From positions 1 to 64,000 of the forward strand of contig JALHQW010000031.1 in assembly GCA_022841745.1 (NCBI GenBank): DNA of 64,000 bases, written 5' to 3'. Source of the stretch: Saprospiraceae bacterium. Lineage in GTDB: Bacteria > Bacteroidota > Bacteroidia > Chitinophagales > Saprospiraceae. Below the pieces are notes generated by a model. The model made no database searches and was not told where the DNA came from. It saw only the letters and a program-made list of their open reading frames with translations. Below are positions 16,106 to 23,460 of this stretch, in pieces. Each line of letters opens with the position of its first letter. Positions within the stretch are counted from its first letter, which is position 1. Made by a program: the position numbers and the translations under genes.

Positions 16106-16527
16106 GGCTCAATGTTCACCCTTTGCGCCAATTCACGACCACCAACCCCGGCACATGCCGATAATCCCTTCACGTTGTTCGTGCAAAGCGTCAGTTGGTG
16201 CTGCAAGGCGGTGGCGGCGATGAAGATGTCGTAGTTGCCGCTGTGGCGCCCGGTCTGGTAGAGGTGGGCAAAGATGTTGGAGGCAATTTCCCCGGTGGCT
16301 TCGTCAATTTCAAGGACGGTTCGGGATTTTAGGAACTCCCGGAAACGGGCTTCCTGTGCGGTGGCGTTCTTGGCTTTTAGCCCGCCGAATATATCGACGA
16401 CGGTGATGCGGGAGATGAACACAGTCCCATGCAGTTGCTCGTGCTCGTCGAGCGATTGTAATACATCAGGGTAGCCTTTCAGGTAATAGGAAAGAATGTC
16501 GGTGTCAACGAGGATTTTGGGAGGCAT
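16069..16527 (-). CDS. vapC: VapC-type PIN toxin
   Basis: 152 residues with a PIN domain: LVDTDILSYYL at the N-terminus, a central Glu region, and NYDIFIAATALQHQLTLCTN near the C-terminus. VapC toxins are site-specific RNases held inactive by the upstream VapB. The last eight or so residues (SSFSKPTTMPP) are encoded inside the TolC-like remnant, so the natural C-terminus was extended or replaced. It follows the antitoxin by 12 bp. Confidence 0.85.
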   Translation of the reverse strand: MPPKILVDTDILSYYLKGYPDVLQSLDEHEQLHGTVFISRITVVDIFGGLKAKNATAQEARFREFLKSRTVLEIDEATGEIASNIFAHLYQTGRHSGNYDIFIAATALQHQLTLCTNNVKGLSACAGVGGRELAQRVNIEPSSFSKPTTMPP

Positions 16528-16539
16528 GGCGGCAGGTGC

Positions 16540-16788
16540 TTATTGGTCGTTGAGGAGGGTTTCCATCCGGCTCATGCGCTGACGGTTGTTCTGTCGGCGG
16601 CTTTTCATCACTTCATCCACCAGCGCATCCCAGTCAAAGTCCGGTTCTTGTGCAGCGGCAGTAGCGCCCTCCTGCACGGGCAACCGCTCCCGGAAGGTGT
16701 GTATGAGTTCGAACCAATGCCGCAGGTAGGCTTCGGGCAACTGGTTCAACTCAATGAGGATGTTTTTGAGCAAAAGCTGTTTTTCCAT
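16540..16788 (-). CDS. vapB: VapB-like antitoxin
   Basis: 82 residues, charged and helical. The N-terminus (QLLLKNILIELNQLPEAYL) resembles small antitoxins that start with a helix pair rather than an AbrB fold, and the Arg-rich C-terminus (MKSRRQNNRQRMSRMETL) would bind the toxin. Its position directly before vapC and its size support the antitoxin call. The exact antitoxin class is not certain. Confidence 0.7.
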   Translation of the reverse strand: MEKQLLLKNILIELNQLPEAYLRHWFELIHTFRERLPVQEGATAAAQEPDFDWDALVDEVMKSRRQNNRQRMSRMETLLNDQ

Positions 16789-16864
16789 GAAGGCGGATTT
16801 TTCACAAAGATAGCCAAGCTGGGGCGCTTTTCAAAACAACTGTGCCAACGTGCCAAACCGGGTT

Positions 16865-17506
16865 TCACTCAAAATGAGCAGCCGCCTGTATCTCTCCCTC
16901 CAAATTCCCCACCTCCATCTCCTTCCTCATCACCGCCAGTTCCCCCTCCAAAAACGCCTTCTGCCTCGGCAAAAACTGCTGCGGGGAAATAACAGCGGCA
17001 TCGTAATCCGCTTGGATGAGCACGAACAATTGGCGGTCAATCTCCTGCACCCGGCGCATGGTTTCGAGTTCGAGCAGGAGCATGGAGTGGCGGTGCAGCA
17101 GGCGGTCAAGTTCGCTATGGGCTTTCTCGCTGTCGAGCGCGGCGCTTGCCGCGAGGCTTTCGCGCTTTGCGCGGATGTCGCGGTCGCGGCGGCGGGCGTT
17201 CAGTACCTGACCGAGCGAGAAGGAGAGGGTCGGGCGGGGCGCATTGTCGAATCGGATGTCGCCGTCCGGGCCACTCTTGGCGATGGGCGTGTAGCCGATG
17301 CCGACGGAAGGGAGGTAGTAGAGCCAGTTGCCTTTTTTGGTTTCGTCGAACTCGGCGAGCTGTGCGGCGAGCTGGCGGTTGAGGAAGGTGTCAAGGGAGG
17401 CGTGGAGGGAGTCGGGGGTTGGCAGTCTCCAGTCCACAGTTGGCAGTTGGCAGTCAGCGGTCGGTAGGGCGAAGATTAAGGCAATTGGCACAAATAGTTG
17501 TCTCAT
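16865..17506 (-). CDS. Short TolC/OEP-like protein
   Basis: 213 residues with a signal peptide-like start (MRQLFVPIALIFALP). The body has a beta segment (WLYYLPSVGIGYTPI, PTLSFSLGQVL) and long helices (ARRRDRDIRAKRESLAASAA, LLLELETMRRVQEIDRQLF), the layout of one half of an outer-membrane efflux protein. It is about half the usual TolC length, so it may be a specialised or reduced form. Residues about 15-32 (TADCQLPTVDWRLPTPD) are the translation of the CAGTTGGCAGT repeat inserted between signal peptide and body. Its start lies 3 bp after the stop of the upstream gene. Confidence 0.55.
   Translation of the reverse strand: MRQLFVPIALIFALPTADCQLPTVDWRLPTPDSLHASLDTFLNRQLAAQLAEFDETKKGNWLYYLPSVGIGYTPIAKSGPDGDIRFDNAPRPTLSFSLGQVLNARRRDRDIRAKRESLAASAALDSEKAHSELDRLLHRHSMLLLELETMRRVQEIDRQLFVLIQADYDAAVISPQQFLPRQKAFLEGELAVMRKEMEVGNLEGEIQAAAHFE
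17418..17465. repeat. CAGTTGGCAGT repeat inside a coding region
   Basis: GTTGGCAGTCTCCAGTCCAC followed by AGTTGGCAGTTGGCAGTCAG. It is in frame with the TolC-like gene and encodes the QLPTVD-type stretch after its signal peptide. Confidence 0.75.
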
Positions 17507-17509
17507 GGC

Positions 17510-18190
17510 TTAACGAATTAGTTTCCCTTCGGGAATGACAAGGTTGATGTAGCGCACAATCCCCATGAAGCGCAGTTCCTGCAACTGCCCGGCTTCCTGC
17601 CGCCGTTTCAGTTCGAGTGCCTGGCGCTTGGCTTCGCTGCGGAGGGCGGCTTCTTTTTCGATTTTGCGGATTTGGTTTTGGAGTTCCTCGACTTGGGTGT
17701 TGTCCGGCTTGGGCGGGCTGATGGCTTCGAGTTCCCGGATTTGGGCATGGAGGTTTTGGCGCTGGAGCGGGTCGTCGGTGGCGGCGTACTGGCGGTGGAG
17801 TTGGGCGATTTGCGATTGGGTGGCGTCCCAAGCTGCCCTTGCTGCCGTCTGCTCCCGGCGGTGGATGGCGATTTTTTGTTCGAGCAACTCAATTTGTGGC
17901 AAGTGGCTGTAATCAGCAAGAAGCGAGTCCGGGGTTGCCTTCGGCAATGACAAAGACGGTGAAAAATGCGGAGGATTATTGAGGTATTTGCCTTCGTAAC
18001 TGGTGACGTTTTTTGGAAAGCCATTGGCTTCGGTGATTTGGAAAGGCTGGTTGGCTTGGAGTTCCAGCGAGAGGATGGTCTTGCCGGAAAGCGCCCGGTT
18101 GAGGCTGTCGGCGGTGAGGTTCACCAGGTCGAGGTGGCGGATGTCGAGCGGCTTGCCCGTGTGAGTCGGGAAGACGCGTTTAACGTTCAT
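17510..18190 (-). CDS. Coiled-coil C-terminal half of an amber-split DUF457 gene
   Basis: This frame is the direct continuation of the upstream DUF457 gene: only one TAG (18257-18259) separates them, with no gap or shift. If translated separately, ATG 18190 gives 226 residues. Residues 1-70 form a small beta domain (SGKTILSLELQANQPFQI) and the rest is a coiled coil (AIHRREQTAARAAWDATQSQ, then EVEELQ-type heptads). Either the gene is newly broken, the stop is read through, or the half is expressed alone. Function unknown. Confidence 0.6.
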   Translation of the reverse strand: MNVKRVFPTHTGKPLDIRHLDLVNLTADSLNRALSGKTILSLELQANQPFQITEANGFPKNVTSYEGKYLNNPPHFSPSLSLPKATPDSLLADYSHLPQIELLEQKIAIHRREQTAARAAWDATQSQIAQLHRQYAATDDPLQRQNLHAQIRELEAISPPKPDNTQVEELQNQIRKIEKEAALRSEAKRQALELKRRQEAGQLQELRFMGIVRYINLVIPEGKLIR

Positions 18191-18256
18191 TTTGGATTGG
18201 TCAAGCAATAGCCATGACCACTCCCCCACCCTATTTCCCGGAATCAACAAAGCAGC

Positions 18257-18931
18257 CTATGACTCACTACTTTCGATACTATAGCCCATGCCGGAAATTT
18301 CATCCGTACCTTCCTTGTAAACATAGTCCACTCGCAGCAGGTCGGTCGAGCGGCGGAACTCGCTGTGCAGGTGGGGAACCGTCGCAAAAGTGCGGTTGTA
18401 GGTCGTCCAGAAGCCGTTTTCGAGCAACCCGAGCGAGTGCAGGCTGACTCCCCACACGAGGAACACGCTAAAGGCGATGGCTTCCCGGCGATAGTCGCCG
18501 ACCCGGATGCGGGCATCGGGGTTTCCAATCAAAACGAAGGGGTTTTTCTTGAAGGGGTACATCAATGGGACGCCTTGCAGGATGCACATATCAAGCAACA
18601 GGTGCGACCAGTAGGCGAGGCAAAAGGCGATGGACACCCGGAAATGGTCGAAGTAGGTCTTTTCGACGAGGCTGACCAGCAGCGTGAGGGCGACGAGCGC
18701 CGGGATGCTGTGGGTGATGGTGCGGTGCCCGAAGCGGCGGTTGAGCCATTTTGCCAGTGGGAACAGCATCTTGCCAATGGGCGAGCGGGTATGGTCGCAG
18801 TCGGGCAGCACGGAGGCGACGAGGGTGGTCGCCAGCGTCCAGGGCGAGGCGAGGATGTTGACGCCGAACAGGATGCTGGCGAAGAAGCCCGTGAAGACGG
18901 CGCCTCCGGCGAGGTGGTTGGGAGTGGTCAT
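18257..18931 (-). CDS. DUF457/YdjM-like membrane metal-dependent hydrolase
   Basis: From ATG 18931: 224 residues with about four membrane segments. The hallmark motifs are there: LPDCDHTRSPIGK, GHRTITHSIPALV and YWSHLLLDMCILQGVPLMYPF, as in YdjM/DUF457 proteins with conserved His and Asp for metal. It ends at a TAG, beyond which the same frame stays open for another 249 codons (see the 17510 entry). Many plasmids and phages carry this family; the substrate is unknown. Confidence 0.75.
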   Translation of the reverse strand: MTTPNHLAGGAVFTGFFASILFGVNILASPWTLATTLVASVLPDCDHTRSPIGKMLFPLAKWLNRRFGHRTITHSIPALVALTLLVSLVEKTYFDHFRVSIAFCLAYWSHLLLDMCILQGVPLMYPFKKNPFVLIGNPDARIRVGDYRREAIAFSVFLVWGVSLHSLGLLENGFWTTYNRTFATVPHLHSEFRRSTDLLRVDYVYKEGTDEISGMGYSIESSES

Positions 18932-19025
18932 TGCTTCATTGTTGAATTGCTTCATTGTTGGGATTGATGGACTGCTGACTGTCTCACAACAATTTGACAA
19001 TCAAGCAATTCAGCAGTCCCAACCA

Positions 19026-20540
19026 TCAGATATACTTCTTCTTGGTGGCGGCGATAATGCCACGACCGAAAATCAGGAACACCAATCCGAGGGCGGCGAG
19101 GAGGTAGAACGGTCCGGCGTCCTCGCCGGAAATCTTGCTCCAATAGCGCAGGGTGGTAAGGCAAGCCAGTATGCCGATGAGGAAGGGGGCGAAATTGACC
19201 TCCTGCAAAGCGGCAGTGTGGCGGATGTCCTTGACGATTTCGGTGTTGATGTCGGCTTCCTTGCCGTAGCGTTCCGCCATCTCGCAGATGAAGAGCGGGA
19301 CGCCGTTCGTGTTCTCCCAAATGTGGTTCTTGTATGCCTCGTAGTCCTCGATGCGGTTGAGGAAGGGCTTCGAGAGGCGGGCGATGAGTTCCATCGCTTC
19401 CGGTCGGGGGAGCGGCTTCAGTTCGATGCGCTCGAAATTGGTCAAAAACGTGGCTTTCTCGACGGGCACCCGCCTTGCGGCGCAAATGATGTGGAAATGG
19501 TTCTTCAGCTTCTCCAAACCAGTGACGGCGGTGGGCGTGATGGTGGTCACGTCGTCAATGACGAGGGTGAACTCGTGCTTTTTGGTAACGGCGATGAGGT
19601 CGTAGATGAGGTACTTGGGGGCTTTCCGCATGACGATTTCCGTGATGCGGGCTTCCTCCACCTGGAGCAAAAATTCCGCCCGGTTCGGGTCACGCTCGAT
19701 GATAGCGAGCAGCAGCCCGCCCAGCACCTCCTTGTTGCTCTTGAACTCCCCTACCCTGATGAGGTTCGGCGACTTGTAGTTGTCAAGCAGGTGCGACTTG
19801 CCGATGCCCTGTGCGCCGAGGATGAGCGTGTTGATTTTCTTTTCAGTCAGCTCCTTGAGTCGCTTCAATTCTTCCCTCCTGCCGATGTGGAACTGCGTCA
19901 GGCCCTGCTCCATCGGCACGATGTGGATGCGTTTTTTTGGGAAAACCTTCCTTGAAATGCGCTCCAGCCAAGTAGTTTGTTCGATACTTTGAATGGCTTC
20001 AACCATCTGTTCCCGGCTGACGTGGGTGTAGATTTCCGTAGTGGAAATGGACTTGTGCCCAAGTATCTTCTGTGCTGCCCGCAATGCCTCGAAGTCCTTG
20101 CCCTCGTTGACGATGCGCGTGGCGCAGGTGTGCCGCAGCATGTGGGGGTGGACGGCGCCGTCGGTGTATTTCTTGAGCCTGCGCCAAACGGATTTGCGGT
20201 TCTTGTGCTTGGTCGGGTCTTTCACGGCGGGGAACAGGAAGGCGTCGGGCTTGCGGTCTTTTAGGTCCTTCCAGTAGTCCGTCAGGGCGTCGAGCAGCCG
20301 CTCGGACATGGGGACGTCCCTGTGCTCTGCTTTTCTTTTCTTCAAACTCTCGACATGGACAGTCTTGCTCAGGGTATTGATGTGCTTTACCCGGAGGTTC
20401 ATCACTTCGGAGACGCGCAGCCCGCCGTCCATCATGAACAGGGCGATGACCCTGTACTGCACGTTGCACTTCCCCAGCAGCAGTTCCTGCATGCCGGGCG
20501 ATAGCACCTTGAAGCCGTCGGGGAGGAATGTGTTTTTCAT
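19026..20540 (-). CDS. Tyrosine recombinase fused to AAA/STAND-like ATPase and membrane segments
   Basis: 504 residues. Residues 20-180 are a tyrosine recombinase catalytic domain with all key residues: Arg42 (GGLRVSEV), Lys in the LKKRKAEHRD hairpin (67-70), His133-x2-Arg136 (HMLRHTCATRI), His162 (LGHKS) and Tyr171 (TTEIYTHVS). The usual N-terminal core-binding domain is absent. Residues 215-440 are a P-loop ATPase with GAQGIGKS (242-249) and TLVIDD (325-330). Two hydrophobic segments near 447-465 and 475-497 end the protein. An integrase tied to an ATPase and to the membrane is unusual. It should act on a site nearby, possibly the inverted repeat at 20738. Confidence 0.85.
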   Translation of the reverse strand: MKNTFLPDGFKVLSPGMQELLLGKCNVQYRVIALFMMDGGLRVSEVMNLRVKHINTLSKTVHVESLKKRKAEHRDVPMSERLLDALTDYWKDLKDRKPDAFLFPAVKDPTKHKNRKSVWRRLKKYTDGAVHPHMLRHTCATRIVNEGKDFEALRAAQKILGHKSISTTEIYTHVSREQMVEAIQSIEQTTWLERISRKVFPKKRIHIVPMEQGLTQFHIGRREELKRLKELTEKKINTLILGAQGIGKSHLLDNYKSPNLIRVGEFKSNKEVLGGLLLAIIERDPNRAEFLLQVEEARITEIVMRKAPKYLIYDLIAVTKKHEFTLVIDDVTTITPTAVTGLEKLKNHFHIICAARRVPVEKATFLTNFERIELKPLPRPEAMELIARLSKPFLNRIEDYEAYKNHIWENTNGVPLFICEMAERYGKEADINTEIVKDIRHTAALQEVNFAPFLIGILACLTTLRYWSKISGEDAGPFYLLAALGLVFLIFGRGIIAATKKKYI

Positions 20541-20584
20541 GTGGCTGCCTTTCGGACAGCACCGCGCCTTCCAAGCCGAAAAAA

Positions 20585-20607
20585 GTAGCGGGTTTTGCTC
20601 CCGCTAC
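20585..20607 (-). promoter_or_regulatory. Leader hairpin upstream of the recombinase gene
   Basis: GTAGCGGG and its complement form an 8-bp stem with a 7-nt loop, 44 bp upstream of the ATG at 20540. It may be a transcript leader structure or attenuator; a GCACAAATAG motif follows at about 20632. Confidence 0.4.
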
Positions 20608-20737
20608 CTGTCGAAATGGGATGTGCGATAGCACAAATAGTAAAAGTTCGCAGTGGGCAGTTTGGCGACCGAAGGGAGGAAATCCCGATGAGGAACGAAT
20701 CGGGACAAAGCCGGGGTCGCCAATTTGCCAAAAACAA

Positions 20738-20783
20738 AAATGGGAATGCACGGACGGCTGGCGCTATCCGTGCATTCCCATTT
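20738..20783. other. 17-bp inverted repeat with 12-bp spacer, recombination-site-like
   Basis: Arms AAATGGGAATGCACGGA (20738-20754) and the exact complement (20767-20783) flank a 12-bp spacer. The geometry (two inverted arms and an asymmetric spacer) resembles target sites of tyrosine recombinases, and the recombinase gene starts about 200 bp away. A second dyad (GGCGACC/GGTCGCC with an inner TCCCGAT/ATCGGGA) lies at about 20664-20727. An operator or transcription hairpin is the alternative. Confidence 0.5.
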
Positions 20784-21320
20784 CGATTTGACAAAGTTAT
20801 CTGGAAAATGCTTGCAATGCAAAGAGAGTTCTGAAAATAGATTGTTGGAAGCGGATTTTGCGGAAAATTTTCATTTCGGCGGGGGTCGAGGGGGCGACAT
20901 AATGCCAGTTTTGTCGCGAGGCGGGGCAAGGGAAAGGGCGACAAAAGCCGGGATGGGAAAACGGGGCGATTTAAGGCGATTTGGCGGGGGTAAAATCGGG
21001 CAGCGAGGGCTTGGTGGGATTTTTACTCAAAATCGCATGGAGGGTCAAAAAACGGGGCGAGGCGGGCTTGCGGGACTGCTTTCGGCGGATGAAATAGGAG
21101 CGGGCACTCCCCTACCCTCGCTGTTGCGCCAATGTGGTTTTGTTACAAATGCACCAAGTATTACAGTTGCACCACTTGCACCAAGGGTGTGGAGAGAGAA
21201 GAAGAAGTATCCTTTCTTTTCTTTCTTCTTGATGAGGGGGTTGGTGCAGGGAGGCGAGGTTTGTTACAAATGCACCAAGCGTTACGGTTGCACCATTTGC
21301 ACCAAAGGCAAGGGTTGATT
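20784..21320. other. Gene-free region with two direct TGCACCA repeats
   Basis: No reliable gene; the overlapping open frames here have biased, unconvincing translations. A block of about 50 bp (TTTGTTACAAATGCACCAAG, then GTTGCACCA and TTGCACCAA) occurs at about 21139-21185 and again at about 21260-21305, 121 bp apart, with a GGTGCA at 21243. These belong to the same motif family as the modules at 11154 and 27159. Confidence 0.55.
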
Positions 21321-21331
21321 ATTTAAGAATA

Positions 21332-21880
21332 CTTACTGACGTACCAACGTCCATACTTACAAATTTTGAATCAAGGCAGTATTACGGAAAATACCAGCGC
21401 ATCGGCTGACATTCGGGGGAGTGCGGCATCGAACACGATGGTTGAAGCAAACAACGTGTCCCCTACCCCATTGCATGGCACCAATAATACTTTACTTACT
21501 GACGTATATACGTCAGTAAGTAAAATTGTTTTGATTTACAGTCAAACCTTTGAGCGTTAACAGCCAATACTGCTTTCCTGCAATATGCGGGTAGCCTGCC
21601 GGAATCAGCCTGCGGGCAATTCCAGCGACTTTGATGCTGCATTTAGTTAATAAAGCATTGAGTTTTTTACTTACTGACGTACTGACTTTTGTAAGTAAAC
21701 ATTTTTCTACGCCTGTTGCATTTGCTGATTACTGACAAAGCACACAGCACACGAACAGGCAGAAAAAGTCCTGGTGCGTGAATTTTAACCGTCAATAGGC
21801 GGTGTTCATGATTGCATTTACTTACTGACGTTCTGACGTACAAAAGTACCAACTTACCTAATTCTATGCGTCAGTACGCT
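21332..21880. repeat. CTTACTGACGTA sites upstream of parA (candidate centromere)
   Basis: CTTACTGACGTA occurs at 21332, 21494 (as part of a palindrome), 21670 and, with one change, 21821; partial copies (CTGACGTAC, GCGTCAGTAC) lie at 21833 and 21869. Further exact copies are at 22921 and 24864. The sites bracket the partition and replication genes, as expected for parS/parC-type partition sites or operators of the partition operon. Confidence 0.7.
21491..21524. promoter_or_regulatory. 34-bp perfect palindrome of the TTTACTTACTGACGTAT motif
   Basis: Two CTTACTGACGTA sites face each other exactly, sharing a TATA centre. It is the only perfect inverted pair in the array and is the best single candidate for the nucleation site of the partition DNA-binding protein. 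Confidence 0.75.
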
Positions 21881-21939
21881 TGGAATTTCGGGCAGGCTTC
21901 CTACCTTGCGCGCCGAAAACAAAACACACCTTATCGAGC

Positions 21940-22581
21940 ATGATTATTTCAATCACAAACCTGAAGGGTGGGGTAGGGAAGTCCACCATTGCCCAAAACC
22001 TCGCCGTATGCCTGGCGCACCGGGGAGCGAAAGTCTGCATCGCCGACACGGACAAGAAGCAGCACACCTCCATCAAATGGTCGGGGCAGCGGGATGAAAA
22101 CGCTGTCAGCGTCCCGGTTTTCGGTGTGACGGAAGGGGAGGCGTTGGTCAAGAACGTGAAAGCCTTGCAGAAGGAATACAACCACGTCATCATTGACGGT
22201 ACGCCCATCCTGGAAGAACTGGCAAGCTGGACGATTTTAGCCAGCGACCTCGTGGTGATTCCCACACTGCCAAGCCCAAGCGATGTTTGGTCTATCCAGG
22301 AGTTCAAAATCCGGCTCGACCAAATCAAGGCGCTCGGCACCAACATCCCGGCTTATTTGCTCATCAACAAGCACGCCGCCAACCGCAACCTCGACAAGGA
22401 AATTGACGAAGCCATACGCGAGTTCGGCATCACCATCATGCAGACCAAGCTGAAAGACCGGGTAGCCTACAAGGAAGCCATGCTCGAAGGGTTGGGCGTC
22501 CAAGAGTACAGAGACGCCAAGGCAAAAGAAGAAATGGAAGAACTCACCTCAGAAATTCTCGAAATCCTCAGCAAACTCTGA
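21940..22581 (+). CDS. parA: ParA-family partition ATPase
   Basis: From ATG 21940: 213 residues. The N-terminus MIISITNLKGGVGKSTIAQN carries the deviant Walker A of ParA/MinD ATPases. CIADTDKKQHTSIKW is the A' region and HVIIDGTPILEELAS the Walker B region. The length and lack of an N-terminal DNA-binding domain place it with small type Ib (ParF-like) ATPases, which pair with a ribbon-helix-helix partner. That partner follows after 23 bp. It should segregate the replicon by moving over the nucleoid. Confidence 0.92.
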   Translation: MIISITNLKGGVGKSTIAQNLAVCLAHRGAKVCIADTDKKQHTSIKWSGQRDENAVSVPVFGVTEGEALVKNVKALQKEYNHVIIDGTPILEELASWTILASDLVVIPTLPSPSDVWSIQEFKIRLDQIKALGTNIPAYLLINKHAANRNLDKEIDEAIREFGITIMQTKLKDRVAYKEAMLEGLGVQEYRDAKAKEEMEELTSEILEILSKL

Positions 22582-22604
22582 CCTTTCACCAAATCAGACC
22601 GACC

Positions 22605-22886
22605 ATGCAACGGAAAAACACCATCGCAGCATCGCTCAAAAAACAGGGCAAGGAACTCGACCTCGATGTGATGAAAAAGCAAATCGAGGCGCTACACCAA
22701 CCGGAAAGCCCCGCAGCGACCGTGTCGAAAACGGTAGTAGCAACGGTGGATGCCGAGCGCATTGTCCGGCTCTCCGTTGATACCCCGGAGAACGTTTACC
22801 TCGCCCTGAAATCGAGGGTGCTGCGGGACAAGACGAACATCAAGGAATATGTGCTGGAGCTAATCAAACGCGACCTGGGCTTCTGA
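22605..22886 (+). CDS. Ribbon-helix-helix partition partner (ParG-like)
   Basis: 93 residues. An N-terminal basic, flexible tail (MQRKNTIAASLKKQGKELDL) is followed by a ribbon-helix-helix unit: RIVRLSVDTPENVYLALKSR and TNIKEYVLELIKRDL. This is the layout of ParG/centromere-binding partners of ParF-type ATPases. It probably binds the CTTACTGACGTA sites and also represses the operon. Confidence 0.8.
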   Translation: MQRKNTIAASLKKQGKELDLDVMKKQIEALHQPESPAATVSKTVVATVDAERIVRLSVDTPENVYLALKSRVLRDKTNIKEYVLELIKRDLGF

Positions 22887-23206
22887 ATTGGTCGAGCGTA
22901 TAGGCGTCCTGACGTATTTACTTACTGACGTAAGAACGCACGATTACCAGTATGCTTGTCTGCGAAAATGAAGTATCCACCTCTGGGAAAAGCGCGACGG
23001 CGCAAAAAAAGGCTGGCAAAACGTGTCAGAATTTTTCAAAATATTTAAGGCGTCAGAATTTCATTTTTCAAAAAAAAGACAACAACAGGCTATAACAGTT
23101 TTGGGAAATCATTGACTTTGTTGTTGTTTATTCTTTTATATCGTTTTCCTTATTCTTTATTGAAGTCTTTTAATAGCTTGATTTTTAACTACTTACGTCA
23201 AATTCG
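22887..23206. other. AT-rich region left of the iterons
   Basis: Contains CTTACTGACGTA at 22921, then A/T-rich sequence (23028-23200) suited to strand opening, and one isolated iteron (TAACAGTTTTGGGAA) at 23093. No gene seen. Confidence 0.6.
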
Positions 23207-23413
23207 ATAACAGATTTGGGAAATAGGTGTAACGCTTTTGGGAAAAGTCAGTAACAGATTTGGGAAACCCTATAACAAAAATGGGAACGCAAATAACAGT
23301 TTTGGGAAGAGTCGGTAACATTTTTGGGAACGGAATAACACTTTTGGGAGAGGATATAACAGCAATGGGAAAGCTATAACAGGAATGGGAAAAATTGTAA
23401 CGCACACTTGGAT
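23207..23413 (+). other. oriV: Iteron array, replication origin (oriV)
   Basis: Nine clear iterons of the form TAACannnnTGGGAA start at 23208, 23230, 23252, 23273, 23294, 23316, 23336, 23357 and 23377, and a degenerate tenth at 23398. Spacing is 20-22 bp, about two helical turns. They all point the same way and end just before the initiator gene. Rep_3 initiators bind such repeats to open the origin. Confidence 0.92.
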
Positions 23414-23460
23414 TATGTTATAGTTCGTACCTTTCCGTCCAAAATCAAGAACATCGGCGC

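Noticed and set aside
18684-19955. 423-codon open frame on the plus strand
   Set aside because: Antisense to the recombinase-ATPase gene and the DUF457 gene; the translation has no recognisable features.
20725-21318. 197-codon plus-strand open frame
   Set aside because: It starts inside the 17-bp inverted repeat and runs through repeats; the composition (GGGRGG, KCTKRYGCTICTK) is that of non-coding repeat DNA.
23207-23413. CRISPR-like regular repeats
   Set aside because: Spacing is 20-22 bp with no unique spacers of spacer length and no cas genes; these are replication iterons.
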